A stretch of 64,000 bases of DNA. Origin: Mesostigma viride (Eukaryota; Streptophyta; Mesostigmatophyceae; Mesostigmatales; Mesostigmataceae). A model generated the notes under the pieces. It did not search any database, had not been told where the DNA came from, and saw nothing but the letters and a program-made list of their open reading frames with translations. Positions 1 through 10,266 of the stretch are shown piece after piece; position 1 is the stretch's first letter; every line of letters starts with the position of its first letter. Location: the NCBI GenBank assembly GCA_009746045.1, contig RPFO01001842.1:26642-90641 (forward strand), in the 5' to 3' direction. The position numbers were made by a program, and so were the translations under genes.

Positions 1-2010
1 TGGTGGGCCTCCGCGATGCGGTCGATGTCCAGCCGGGCGCCATGCCACTGATTGTTCACCAGCTGCTGTGAGAGCAAGCTGAGGAACCCCACGTGGGAGA
101 GGCAGTCAGGGCGGTTGGCGCGGGTGAGAGTCTGCAGGATGTAGGCGTTGCCGACCGCGTTGGCCAGGTGCCCCGTGGCGACCCGGTGCCACCACACCCG
201 CGAGACAAGGGCCTTCTGCAGGTCGTAGTTGCTGGCGAGCTGGTCAAACTTGTCCACTGCCTTGTAGCAGCTCCAGTACGCGGGAATGAGCGAGGGGGCA
301 GTGACCATGACGCGCTCGTCGCGGCCGCCATGGCGGCTGACCATCTCCTCCTCAAAGGGGATGCCCTTGGCCAGCACCCACACGAGCTTGCGGTCCTGCC
401 ACGCGCACAGGGTCAGCCCATCACGGTTGACAGCCCATGCGTAGTCCCCCTGGACTGGCCTGCGGGGCATGCGGCGCTTGACCTCGGCGACGGGGATGCC
501 ACGGCGGTTGGGGAGCACCGTGCCCACCACACGGTGGCCCATGCGGTGGCACGTCTCAATCACCTCGCGCCCGGTGTAGAACCGGTCCATGGCCATGTTG
601 ACCCCGTGTGGCAGCGTGCTGGCGAGCTCACTCACCACGTGAAAGGTATGGTTGACCTGGGGTGCCCAGCTTGTCGTACGTGTTGGCATGGTAGAGGTAG
701 CCGGTGGGCCAGTCGTTCAGGCAATACTGCTTCACGTGGAAGGGGGCAGGCTTGCTCGGGTTGAAGCACCTTATCGGGCACAGCTTGTGCCTGGATGCGA
801 TGCTCCTCTCGTCGATGGCGGCCGCGCTGCCTGGGATGAAGTACTTCTTGTAGGCCACGTTCAAGATGTCCTCCAGCCACAAGAACTGCCACAGTCGCCA
901 CTCGCGTGTCTGCGTGTTGGCGGGGCGCTGGGCAGAGTCCCGGAAGTGTAGGAAGCGTGTAATTTGCTGAAAGCGCTGAAAGGGCATCACGTGCTGCAGG
1001 TTAGCAGCATGAGCAGCACCAAGTGGCTGGCCAGAAAAATAATCAGACCGGGCAGGCATGGCCACGAGTGACATGGTCAAGAGGAGGCCCAGCCACTTGC
1101 CCAGCTCGTTCATGGAAAGAGGCGACCACTCCCGTGCCCCAGCAGATGCCGTGCGCTGCTTCTCCTCGGCATAGCGGTTTGTCTCCTTGACAATCCGCTC
1201 CAGCACGGGGCCAGGCTGCCAAAACAGCAAGAATAGCTCGAGAGGAGAAAACCTGTAAGGAACCCCCGGGATGTTCTGATACATCGCCTTGCGCTCACCG
1301 TCAACCGGCTCAGAATGCCGCGGGCGGGGAAGTGTTGCAGGATCCGGCGTGCCAGTGCCGAACACCCACCCATCGTCGCCATCGTCGCCACCATCGGGAG
1401 CATCGTCCCCCGCCTCCTCCGCCTCAGCATCGCTGTCAACGAGCTCGGGAACGACGTCGTCATCGACAGAAGAGTCGCTGGCCTCGGAGTCGGGTTGATC
1501 CGGAGGGGGCAGCCGCTGCAGACGCCTCCTTGCAGCAGGCGCGATGGCTGGAGTCTTCCTCGGGTTGCCTGCACGACACTTGGCACGTTTCTTGACCGGG
1601 GAAGTGGAGATATCCTCGCTATCCCCCTCGTCATCCGCCTCGGGCTCCGATGCCGGCTCCGAGGCATCTGGACCGTCACCTGCGCTCCCACCTTCCTGCC
1701 CATCGCTGCCTGCATCCCCTTCCTCCTCTACCTCGTCCTCCGCAGGCCTAGAGGTCTCTCCTACCTTCCTGAACTGAAAAATCTGCTCTTTTGTCAACTT
1801 ATATTTGCATGGATCGTCGACAAATTTGCACCATCCGTGATTCTTATCGCGTGTCACCTCCGCTACATGGCCGTCTAGACGATAATGCGCATGATTCTCA
1901 CCATATTCTTGCACTGCCCACGGCTCTCCGAAGAAGGCCGGAGGCACTGCCACCTTAAATCCAAGTTTCAGTCGAAATGTGGCCAGCAGCTGGCCAGTAG
2001 GCGACGCCAT
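1..2010 (-). pseudogene. piggyBac-like transposase (DDE_Tnp_1_7), partial and frameshifted
   Basis: Cut-and-paste transposase for the surrounding element. The ATG at 2010 is the first methionine; an in-frame TTG at 2025 is less likely. About the first 90 residues are followed by a long acidic, low-complexity segment (to about residue 215), then the piggyBac catalytic core. All three expected catalytic aspartates are visible: IDERS in the first frame, MDRFYTG (near 590) and VDKFDQ (near 250) in the second. The frame changes by one nucleotide near 650-660, where the first frame runs to a stop at 628; past the shift, homology continues to the window edge. One frameshift makes this copy probably dead, unless it is a sequencing error. 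The C-terminal cysteine-rich domain lies outside the window. Confidence 0.85.
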
Positions 2011-2322
2011 GTCTGTCGAGGTCAAACGTCGTTTCGTCGTCGTGCACGTCTTTTTGCAAAAAACGCAGATTTTTTTCCCGCCGAAAGTACCCCAGGACCA
2101 GGGTACCCCCCTGGGTTTGCCAGATCAGTACTCCCTGGCCAAGTGTCCAAAGTACGGTCTGAAGTGCTCTACGGAAAGCTGAGATCTAGATCTTTCAATC
2201 CCGCCAGGTGGCACCATCAAATTATTTTTGGCGCGGCGCCTGCCAAGGCGCACAAACTCAGTCCGTTAGAGTGGCGCGAGTTCAACTGGTACCACTAAAA
2301 CGGACTCAGTACCATTTAAGGG
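1..2322 (-). mobile_element. piggyBac-type DNA transposon, 5' part only
   Basis: A class II transposon reading on the minus strand; the far end is beyond the left edge of the window. The visible terminus at 2322 reads, on the minus strand, CCCTTAAATGGTACTGAGTC, directly preceded by TTAA (2323-2326), the target duplicated by piggyBac elements. A subterminal inverted pair lies just inside: CAGTCCGTTAGAGTGG at about 2261 and, inverted, GAGTCCGTTTTAGTGG at about 2293-2308. The terminal core CCCYTAAATGGT is shared with the non-autonomous element at 7118-8806, so the two probably belong to one transposition family. The insertion sits in the TTAA-rich 3' tail of the neighbouring retroelement. Confidence 0.88.
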
Positions 2323-2326
2323 TTAA

Positions 2327-4347
2327 TTAATTAAATAATTAATAAGGAACATAACTCCGGCCATTGGGAGTATATGTAGCACATAGCCCAGAGAAGGGGC
2401 ATATGGCCTATCATACATTCTAAGCTACTTCCTGCAAGGGTGGGAATGTAAACGACCCTTGCTCTAGGTGCACCAGGGCACTTGCAGCCCCATGATCTTC
2501 AAGCTATGCCCAGCGAAGGGGGAGCCTGTCATGGGGGGGGAGATCAGCATAGCTAGACAAAAAAGCTAGGGCATGGCGTCTCAGCAGAGAGTTACTCCCT
2601 GCATGGGCACAACATAACTAAATAAAGCTAGGCATCATCTGGAGGGTGGCTCATCATAGGCACACATGTACATGATTAAATAAAGCGCGTGGCTTAGCTG
2701 GGATAGTGCCTCTAGGAGGCGTACATATACATGGCCACGGTCTATCTATTCTACACTACTACTGCTGTATTCCCCCAAGCTGGGGCGTCTGGAGTCGCTG
2801 GGGCTGCGGGGGTCGCCTGCCAGGGCTTGTGGCCGACGAAGATGGCCACCCCCTTCCAGTACACCGGCTGCCCCGCCTTGGTCTGCCGGAGCTGGAGGTA
2901 GGTCGGCCATAGCTCCCGTCGCCGTTGTTGCTGCGCCAGGGTCAAGTCGTCATCAAGGGTGAAGAGAGTCTTCTCGAGCCGCTTGCGGCGTCTGAGAAAA
3001 GAAATCTTGTCCGCCGGGGTAGGGTTAAAGGTGAGAAGGAGCGGGGGCGCCCCTGCCTTACCCCGCGCGCAAGGAAGGCGGTGGGCGATCGACCAGCTCG
3101 ATCTCACCGTTAAGGCCCATGCGACCAAGGATTTCTCTCTCAAACGCACGCGTAAGCTTCTCGGAATTCTCACCTTCCTCCATGGTGAAGTTCTTGACAA
3201 TGACGTTGAGGCTGCGCTTGGCGAGCTCGGCCTCCTCGCGGAGGTCAAGCGTCTGCCGTTGGAGCTGGGCTGCGACGGCGGAGGTGGTCAGTGGAGGTGG
3301 TATGTTGCTTAAGCATGTCCGCCCAGGTGGTGATGGGAGGAGCATCGCCGGCCAGGCCAGCCGGGGCTGGCTTCAGGCGGCAATGTCCTTCACCGCCTGG
3401 GCGGTGAGGCCTGCGGTGTTCTGCAGAACCTCGATAGCGATGGCGTTGGTCGATGTCACGGGCTGGTCGATGTCACGGAGCTGGGCGGTGATGGCGTCGG
3501 AGGTGCATGGTGGTGGCGGTGGAGGAGGCGAGGAGGGTGGAGGTGGCGGTGGAGATGGTGGAGGTGGCGGTGGAGAGGAGGGGGAGCTCGGCAGCCAGCG
3601 TGCTGCCCATGACCGCCACATCTGCAGCGATGGGGGCCACGTGCTGCTCGAGGGCCTCCTGGAGGAGTGAGCGGATGGAGGATTCGGTTAAGGTGGTGGT
3701 GAGGGGCTTTGGGGGCCAAAGCTTCTCGATGGAGCGTCCAAGGAGGGAAAAGAGAGCGAATTGCTGGAGGTGGGGGCGGCGGAGGCTGGGAAAGTGGTCG
3801 AAAGAGGAGACGTGATTCTGGCGAGGATCAAAGAGGCGACCTCGGATGAAGAGCTGCTTGCACAATTCAACAAGCTGCGAGGCGTGTGATGACTGTGATC
3901 CAAAAACACGCAGCCCAGGATGTGTTCCTCGGTGAACTTGTCCAAGAAGTCGGGCTGGCGGGCTTCGGCTACAAATTCGATCTCGACCCAGCTCGGCTCG
4001 GCAGGGCGACTGCGCTTGGGTTCAGGCGACGCTGCTGGCGAGGCGGGCTCAGCAGGGGGCTGGGCGACCACTAGAGCTTGGCTAGTGGCGCCGCTGCCTT
4101 CTGGGCCGGTTGGCGAAGCTGCAGCCGGGGCTGCAGACGTATTTTCATTGCTGAGCGCAGCCGCCAGGCTGCGTTGCGTCGAGAGGCGTTTGCTCATCGT
4201 ATATTGCGTAATAGCTTCGGAAAATTATATCAGCATGTGCGTCGTAGAAAGATCGACGCGTCGATTGTGATATTCACGGCTAAATTCGGTGCTCAAACGT
4301 GAAAGTTATGTCAGAGCTCCGCCGTCAGCCATGGCTACCTCGTGGCT
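2327..4347 (-). mobile_element. ORF1-only L1-like retroelement, copy 1
   Basis: Near full-length copy of about 2.0 kb. On the minus strand it runs from a 5' leader (4347-4198) through an L1-ORF1p-like reading frame to a roughly 400 bp 3' untranslated region ending in a hairpin (stem arms 2354-2358 and 2367-2371) and a TTAATTAAATAATTAATAAG tail. No ORF2 (endonuclease/reverse transcriptase) follows the ORF1. The copy at 5804-9597 has the same organisation once its internal insertion is removed. The piggyBac-type element ending at 2322 abuts the TTAA-rich tail. Fragments of the same 3' region occur at 22114-22352, 39496-39552 with 40236-40805, and 42163-42397. Confidence 0.8.
2751..4197 (-). pseudogene. 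L1 ORF1p-like RNA-binding protein, frameshifted
   Basis: Would be the nucleic-acid chaperone (gag-like) protein of a LINE-type element. It starts at the ATG at 4197 (MSKRLSTQ). A low-complexity Ala/Pro/Ser N-terminal region is followed, after a frame change near 3870, by a helical segment, then a likely coiled coil (LDLREEAELAKRSLNVIV), an RRM-like part with MEEGENSEKL, and a basic C-terminal domain with FLRRRKRLEKT and RRELWPTYLQLRQTKAGQPV. The order coiled coil, RRM, C-terminal domain and the EEGENS motif match L1 ORF1p (Transposase_22). Further frame changes occur between 3300 and 3620 near G-rich runs. The family assignment is from motif recognition, not a search. Confidence 0.72.
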
Positions 4348-4389
4348 GCATATGATACACCCCCGGGATAGAGCACTCAATATAGTTGT

Positions 4390-4852
4390 CTAGATGGGAG
4401 CAATCGATCAATTAATTAGGCATTACAGCATGCACTTGAAATGATATTAGCGCACAGCGTTATAGTATACCTGAAGTCAATTAGCTCTGGCACCTTGTGG
4501 TCATCAGCTTGCGCCTTAATTAGCCGACATCTTGAGCCCACCTCACGTTTGTAGCATATAAGCTATGTGTCAGCCTACCTATGGTATTAATTAATGCTCC
4601 GTGACTCCCCAACGGGAGCACGAGTCTAATTAATTAATTATGGTATTGCACTGGTTGTATTGCACCCACAGTGTTGCGCCCCGGCATATATGATGCACCA
4701 TGCTAGGTGGCGAGAGCGCTCTGTGGCCTGCCCACTTGCGGCAGTGAGAGAAGCTAGGGCGCCCTCCCTCCTTCTCGCTGTGTATATAGGGTTGAAGGTT
4801 CCTTTACTCTGTATTGGTACCCACGTGACGCAGTCACGTTCTTATTAATTAA
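4390..4852 (+). repeat. Short dispersed retroelement (SINE-like family), copy 1
   Basis: About 460 bp without a gene, matching 28920-29240 and 41255-41440 over much of its length. Shared landmarks are GTATTGCACCCAC, GTGGCCTGCCC, GTGAGAGAAGC, GGTTGAAGGTTCCTT and a terminal block GTACCCACGTGACGCAGTCA. The 3' end can form a hairpin (ACGTGAC, loop GCA, GTCACGT, near 4822-4838) and is followed by TTATTAATTAATT, which runs straight into the TTCA array. No protein is visible. A tRNA or 7SL origin was not recognised. Confidence 0.6.
4580..4647 (+). mobile_element. Minimal retroinsertion: hairpin plus AATT tail with 9-bp target duplication
   Basis: TATGGTATT occurs at 4580-4588 and again at 4639-4647. 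Between the two copies is a 50 bp insert holding CTCCGTGACTCCCCAACGGG followed by AGCACGAGTC and TAATTAATTAAT. The hairpin is CTCCC, loop CAAC, GGGAG. The related repeat at 28920-29240 lacks this insert at the corresponding place, so it is an independent, severely 5'-truncated insertion containing little besides the 3' hairpin and tail. The hairpin is shared with 17420-17494 and resembles those at the 3' ends of the LINE and ORF1-only elements. Confidence 0.7.
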
Positions 4853-5769
4853 TTCATTCATTCATTCATTCATTCATTCATTCATTCATTCATTCATTCA
4901 TTCATTCATTCATTCATTCATTCATTCATTCATTCATTCGTTCGTTCGTTCGTTCGTTCGTTCGTTCGTTCGTTCGTTCGTTCGTTCGTTCGTTCGTTCG
5001 TTCGTTCGTTCGTTCGTTCGTTCGTTCGTTCGTTCGTTCGTTCGTTCGTTCGTTCGTTCGTTCGTTCGTTCGTTCGTTCGTTCGTTCGTTCGTTCGTTCG
5101 TTCGTTCGTTCGTTCGTTCGTTCGTTCGTTCGTTCGTTCGTTCGTTCGTTCGTTCGTTCGTTCGTTCATTCATTCATTCATTCATTCATTCATTCATTCA
5201 TTCATTCATTCATCATTCATTCATTCATTCATTCATTCATTCATTCATTCATTCATTCATTCATTCATTCATTCATTCATTCATTCATTCATTCATTCAT
5301 TCATTCATTCATTCATTCATTCATTCATTCATTCATTCATTCATTCATTCATTCATTCATTCATTCATTCATTCATTCATTCATTCATTCATTCATTCAT
5401 TCATTCATTCATTCATTCATTCATTCATTCATTCATTCATTCATTCATTCATTCATTCATTCATTCATTCATTCATTCATTCATTCATTCATTCATTCAT
5501 TCATTCATTCATTCATTCATTCATTCATTCATTCATTCATTCATTCATTCATTCATTCATTCATTCATTCATTCATTCATTCATTCATTCATTCATTCAT
5601 TCATTCATTCATTCATTCATTCATTCATTCATTCATTCATTCATTCATTCATTCATTCATTCATTCATTCATTCATTCATTCATTCATTCATTCATTCAT
5701 TCATTCATTCATTCATTCATTCATTCATTCATTCATTCATTCATTCATTCATTCATTCATTCATTCATT
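4853..5769. repeat. (TTCA)n-(TTCG)n-(TTCA)n tetranucleotide array
   Basis: About 917 bp of tetranucleotide repeat in three blocks: TTCA for about 21 units (4853-4936), TTCG for exactly 57 units (4937-5164), then TTCA for about 151 units (5165-5769) with one shortened unit near 5211. Blocks differ by a single A-to-G change. The array starts at the AATT-rich 3' tail of the repeat at 4390-4852, so it probably grew from a retroelement tail. On the minus strand it reads as an open Asn-Glu-Arg-Thr repeat, which is a by-product of the array and not a gene. Confidence 0.98.
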
Positions 5770-5948
5770 AATTGCGGTATTCAAGGCCGACGTCAAGCCA
5801 CGAGCCACGAGGTAGCCATGGGTGACGGCGGAGCTCATGAATAACTTTCACGTTTGAGCACCGAATTTAGCCGTGAATATCACAATCGACGCGTCTTTCT
5901 ACGACGCACATGCTGATATACTTTTCCGAAGCTATTACGCAATATACG

Positions 5949-8900
5949 ATGAGCAAACGCCCATCGACGCAACCCAGCCTGACGGCTGCGCTCGGCAATG
6001 AAAATACATCTGCAGCTTCGGCTGCAGCTTCGCCCTCAGGCCCGGCAGGCAGCGGTGACACTAGTCGCGCACTGGTGGTCGCCCAGCACCCTCCCGGGCT
6101 TCCTGCCTAGCCTTCAGCCTCGCCCGAGCCCAAACGCAGCCGCCCAACCGAACCTAGCTGGTCTGAGGACGACTTTGACGTTGACGAGTTATTTTCAATC
6201 TTCGACGTCAACAGACCCGGCTATTTCGACAGGGCACCCATCCGGATCCTGGAGCTTTTTTTTTATTGGTCGTATGCCTCCCTTTTCAACCTGTGCCAGC
6301 GCCTCCAACGCCATAAATGCTTCCGCATGCAGCCAGTCTGATGGCAGTTCCAGCCCCGTGCACTGACCTGTCTGGCTGGACGCGACCGCGCCTTCAGCTT
6401 GCCGCCCTCTTTTCCATCCTTCAGCGCCGTGCCACGGACGTCTGGCGCCCCACCCCCCTGACCGAATCCACCCTCCTCCTCTACCTCAACGAAGCCCTCT
6501 CACAGCACGTGACGCCCCTAGCTGCAGATGTGGCAGCTGTGAGTCGCACGCTGGCTGCTGAGCTCCCCACCATCCCCACCGCCACCGCCACCCTCCTCGC
6601 CTCCACCCCCCCCCTCCCTCCGCCTCCACCGACGCTGGCATCACCACCGAGCCGCTCCGCGACATTGACCAGCGCCTTAAGGACAATGCAATCGCCATCG
6701 AGGTCCTGCAAAACACCGCAGGCCTCACCGCCCAGGCGGTGAAGGACATTGCCGCCAAGCCAGCACCGGCTGGCCTGGCCGGCGATGCTCCTTCCATCCC
6801 GACCTGGGCGGACATGCTTAAGCAGCTCACGCCATGGCATTGCCACCTCCATGCACCACCTCCGCCGTCGCAGCACAGCTCCAGCAGCAGACGCTCGACC
6901 TCCGCGAGGAGGCCGAGCTCGCCAAGCGCAGCCTCAACGTCATTGTCTTGAAAGAACTTCGACATGGAGGAAGGTGAGAATTCCGAGAAGCTTGCAGTTT
7001 GAGAGAGAAATTCTTAGTCGCATGGGCCTTACTGGTGAGATCGAGCTGGTTGCCCACCGCCTCCCCCGGCCGCGCGCGGGGTAAGGCAGGGGCGCCCCCG
7101 CTCCTTCTCACCTTTAACCCCTAAATGGTCTGAGATCCTGCCGATAAATCGGCTGGATCTTCACAATTTTGCAAACCAGATGCCATCCAACCTACCCATA
7201 TCCAATGGCTGTCCTTGGGGGCCAAGCATGTCCATGAGTTGCCCTTCGGGTTGGTATATCACAACCTCACATATATGCAGGGTAGGCCATATATAACTGC
7301 CGTCAAAGTCAGGGGGGTCAAGACGCGCGTTTTCATTTTTGGTAGAATGTGCATTTTGAATTATGTTATAAGACCTAGGCACCTACCACTTCAGGGATGA
7401 TAAACAATTAGTTGCTGAACAGTTTGAGCCATTGGGGTCATCATTTGGGTGGGTATACCAGCAGTTACACCCAGTACAGCCCATAGGGGTACCGTTGGTA
7501 AAAAGCAACCAAGGGGGTAGGAGTGGGCATACTACCTACTAATATGGCCACCAACCATGCCAAACAATACATTTCCCTTCCACAATGATGGGGAAACATA
7601 ACTGCATCATCACACTGCCCTTACATGGCACCTATGTGCAGGTGCTACCTTGTCCATGCACGTAGGTAACGTGGTACGGATACCCTACGCAAGGCATGCA
7701 TTCTAGGAGGCAGCCACCAACAAACTAGTGATGTTGAGCCTATTTCAGCCTGCCCTAGCAAGGATAAACTAGGCCTAAGCTGCTATAGCTTGCCAGGTGA
7801 TGGCCAGCACACCTGGTGGCACATGCTGTCAATGGGAAGCTTTTACTCACCAGTTACGTGCTTGATGATGCCACAGAGACCAGCCAACTGCCTCACACTC
7901 ATGCAATATGTGTATGGGAAATGTATAACAAACATATATGGAGGTATTCAAACCCATACAGCCTCTAAAACTTATCACCATCACCCTGTGGCAGGTCAAC
8001 TGACTGAGGGAAGCATCTAAGAAGGGTGTTTTAGAAAGGGGCCAGGCCAGGGTCAAGAAAGAGCATGAATAATGCAAAAAGAATGTGCTACACAAGCTAG
8101 AACGTATATATAAACGTCAAACATCGATAGGAAAACGATGCTTAAGCTTTACCAGGCATGGATGGCGTTACCTTGGCCCAGGCGGTGGCCGCAAAATGGC
8201 GCATTTCGGCACACCAAAGTTGTGCAGCATGGTCGCTGGATTCGGCGATTTCTGGCCACCCTTGCACGTTAACGACTAATATGTATCATAAAAAGTACAA
8301 AGAAACCGATATATCCTTTAAAATATGCCGGAAAGGTATTGCTGTCAACGTTTCTATCGTCCGGCCTGATCGCAGTTTTTTCCAGCAAGAACGCTGCCGA
8401 CACCTATCAAATGGCATTCCCGCGAACCAAAACTTGGCCTGTATGATCTTTAGGACGTATAAAATCAATATCCTAAGTTTGGTAAGAAAATTCGAACGAA
8501 AACGTAAATGCCATGCGTGGGCGCAAGCCGCCATGGCCAGGTCGTCGTTTTCCGGAATGCACGTTGTACGTGAAAAAGTACCCTGACCCCTTGTACTTTG
8601 ACCGGCCAGAACACCTCTATAACTTTGTCAGAAGTATGCAAACCCATATACCATGCTTTAGAGTATTTTATAAACTTTCGATCTTCTCAGCTAAACGTTT
8701 CCTAATTCTCAATAGTTTTCGCGGCATTTGGTCGCCCGAGAAGGGGCCGATGCATCGGCTGGAACTCGATTTTTGGCGGAAAATCGGCCGCAAGACCATT
8801 TAGGGGTTAAGAACCCGGCAGACAAGATTTCCCTCCTCAGACGCCGCAAGCGGCTCGAGAAGACTCACTTCACCCTTGACGACGACTTGACCCTGGCGCA

Positions 8901-9083
8901 GCAACAACGGCGACGGGAGCTATGGCCGACCTACCTCCAGCTCCGGCAGACCAAGGCGGGGCAGCCGGTGTACTGGATCGAAGGGGGTGGCCATCTTCGT
9001 CGGCCGGCCACAAGCCCTGGCATGCGACCCCCGCGGCCCCAACGACTCCAGCCGCCCCAGCTTAGGGGAATACAGCAGCAGTA
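5949..9083 (+). pseudogene. L1 ORF1p-like protein, disrupted by insertion and frameshifts
   Basis: Second copy of the ORF1p-like gene, starting at the ATG at 5949 (MSKRPSTQ). Recognisable pieces in order are the Ala/Pro-rich N-terminus (5949-6110), a helical segment (about 6370-6740, LNEALSQHVTPLAADVAAV), the WADMLKQ region (6739-6830), a coiled coil and MEEGENSEKL (6890-7000), and after the inserted transposon the basic C-terminal domain ISLLRRRKRLEKT to GQPVYW (8828-8975). Several frame changes and the 1689 bp insert make it non-functional. Gag-like function is inferred from L1 ORF1p similarity. Confidence 0.72.
7118..8806. mobile_element. Non-autonomous piggyBac-like element (1689 bp) with TTAA duplication
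   Basis: Perfect 14-bp terminal inverted repeats CCCCTAAATGGTCT at 7118 and, inverted, at 8806, flanked by TTAA at 7114-7117 and 8807-8810. The insertion is in the ORF1p-like gene of the surrounding retroelement; the other copy has the uninterrupted sequence CTTTAACCCTACC, so the empty site is visible in this window. Internal ORFs are short (82 codons or fewer confined to the element) and none resembles a transposase. The terminal core matches the end of the element at 1-2322, so it is probably mobilised in trans by such a transposase. Confidence 0.9.
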
Positions 9084-9619
9084 GTGTAGAATAGATAGAC
9101 CGTGGCCATGTACATGTAAGCCTCCTACAGGCCCTATACCAGCTGAGCCACGTGCATTATTTAGGCATGTACATGTGTGCCTATGATGGGCCATGCACAC
9201 TCCAGATGATGCCTAGTTTTATTTAGTTATGCTGTGCTCATGCAGAGAGCTGCTCTCTGCTGAGATGCCACGCTCTAGCTTTTGTATTCTGATTTTCTGA
9301 TTTGGCACGCCGCAAAGGTGAAACCATTTGCGTTCAGTGCCGGTCCGCGGAAAACGCGATCTGCAAATGAATTTGTATAGCTATGATGATCTTCCCCCAC
9401 ATGACATGCTCCCCCTTAGCTGGGCATAGTGTGATAGATCATGAGGGTGCAGGTGCCCTGGTGCCCCTAGAGCAAGTGTCGTTTACATTCCCACCCTTGC
9501 AGGAAGTAGCTTAGAATGTATTATAGGCCATATGCCCCTTCTCTGGGCTATGTGCTACAGATACTCCCAACGGAGTTATGTTCCTTATTGATTAATTCAA
9601 GGCCGTCTTTGGTGCCCAA

Positions 9620-9672
9620 TCGTGAAAGTTATGAGCTCCGCCGTCAGCCATGGCTACTTTGTGGCTCGTGGT
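9620..9672 (-). repeat. Fragment of the ORF1-only element 5' leader
   Basis: About 50 bp matching the leader of the ORF1-only elements: CGTGAAAGTTATGAGCTCCG, then CCGTCAGCCATGGCTAC, as at 4298-4340, in the orientation of copy 1. It starts just past the tail of copy 2, so it is the remnant of another copy. Confidence 0.65.
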
Positions 9673-10266
9673 CGTTGTGTACATTGACAACACGAGAAAA
9701 AGCTGGACGGCGCTACGTAGGCCAGCATGATGGGATCCATTTTCAGTGTAGGATATGCAGTGCACATCCGTAGAGAAGATTTGTACTTTGGGCATGTCAC
9801 TTATAACTAGTACCATCAAACAGCGTAGATTACAGCTAGTCACGCACTTGGCTTGCACCAACTAGCTAGACACGTCGTGGGTGGGGCCCAACCGCAGGGC
9901 TGCGGCCCTCACAACCAGGGGGGCACCTCGAGCTAGCTCCTTACGTGGGACGGGCCCACTGCGATCTGACATGCACATGAACGCCAGGCTGCCCGCACGT
10001 TCAAGGAGCACCTAGCAGAGGACATGCTCGGGGCTCAGAGCTTAGCTCTCAGTGATATGGAGAAAGATGCAGCTTGAATGCAAGGCCATCCATGGGCCCA
10101 CTGAGGTTGTAGAGGACCATGAGCCCCCCCAGTAGGCAAGAAGCGCGTTGATCACCGCCTCATGGTCGAAGAACGCCTGGCAGGCGGGACCGCTAGAGCT
10201 CGGCACTACGTGGCTACCTGCTACGTGGCGCATGCCCCCTTCAGTTGGTTTGTTAGTTTCGACATT
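9673..10266. other. Intergenic stretch with no recognised feature
   Basis: About 590 bp of mixed sequence between the retroelement remnant at 9620-9672 and the 3' boundary of the next element. It contains short C- and G-rich blocks. I see no coding, RNA-gene or repeat signal. Confidence 0.5.

Larger units (their letters stand above)
5804..9597 (+). mobile_element. ORF1-only L1-like retroelement, copy 2, split by a DNA transposon
   Basis: Same family as 2327-4347 but in the opposite orientation, so the two form inverted arms of about 2 kb around the TTCA/TTCG array. The leader, including AACTTTCACGTTTGAGCACC and GCTATTACGCAATATACG, is nearly identical in both copies. Removing the 1689 bp insert at 7118-8806 and one TTAA leaves about 2.1 kb. 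The 3' end carries the hairpin ACTCCCAACGGAGT (9563-9576) and a tail with TTCCTTATTGATTAATT. Confidence 0.8.

Noticed and set aside
4930..5173. ORF of repeated Asn-Glu-Arg-Thr
   Set aside because: Translation of the TTCG array; no start context or flanking coding sequence.
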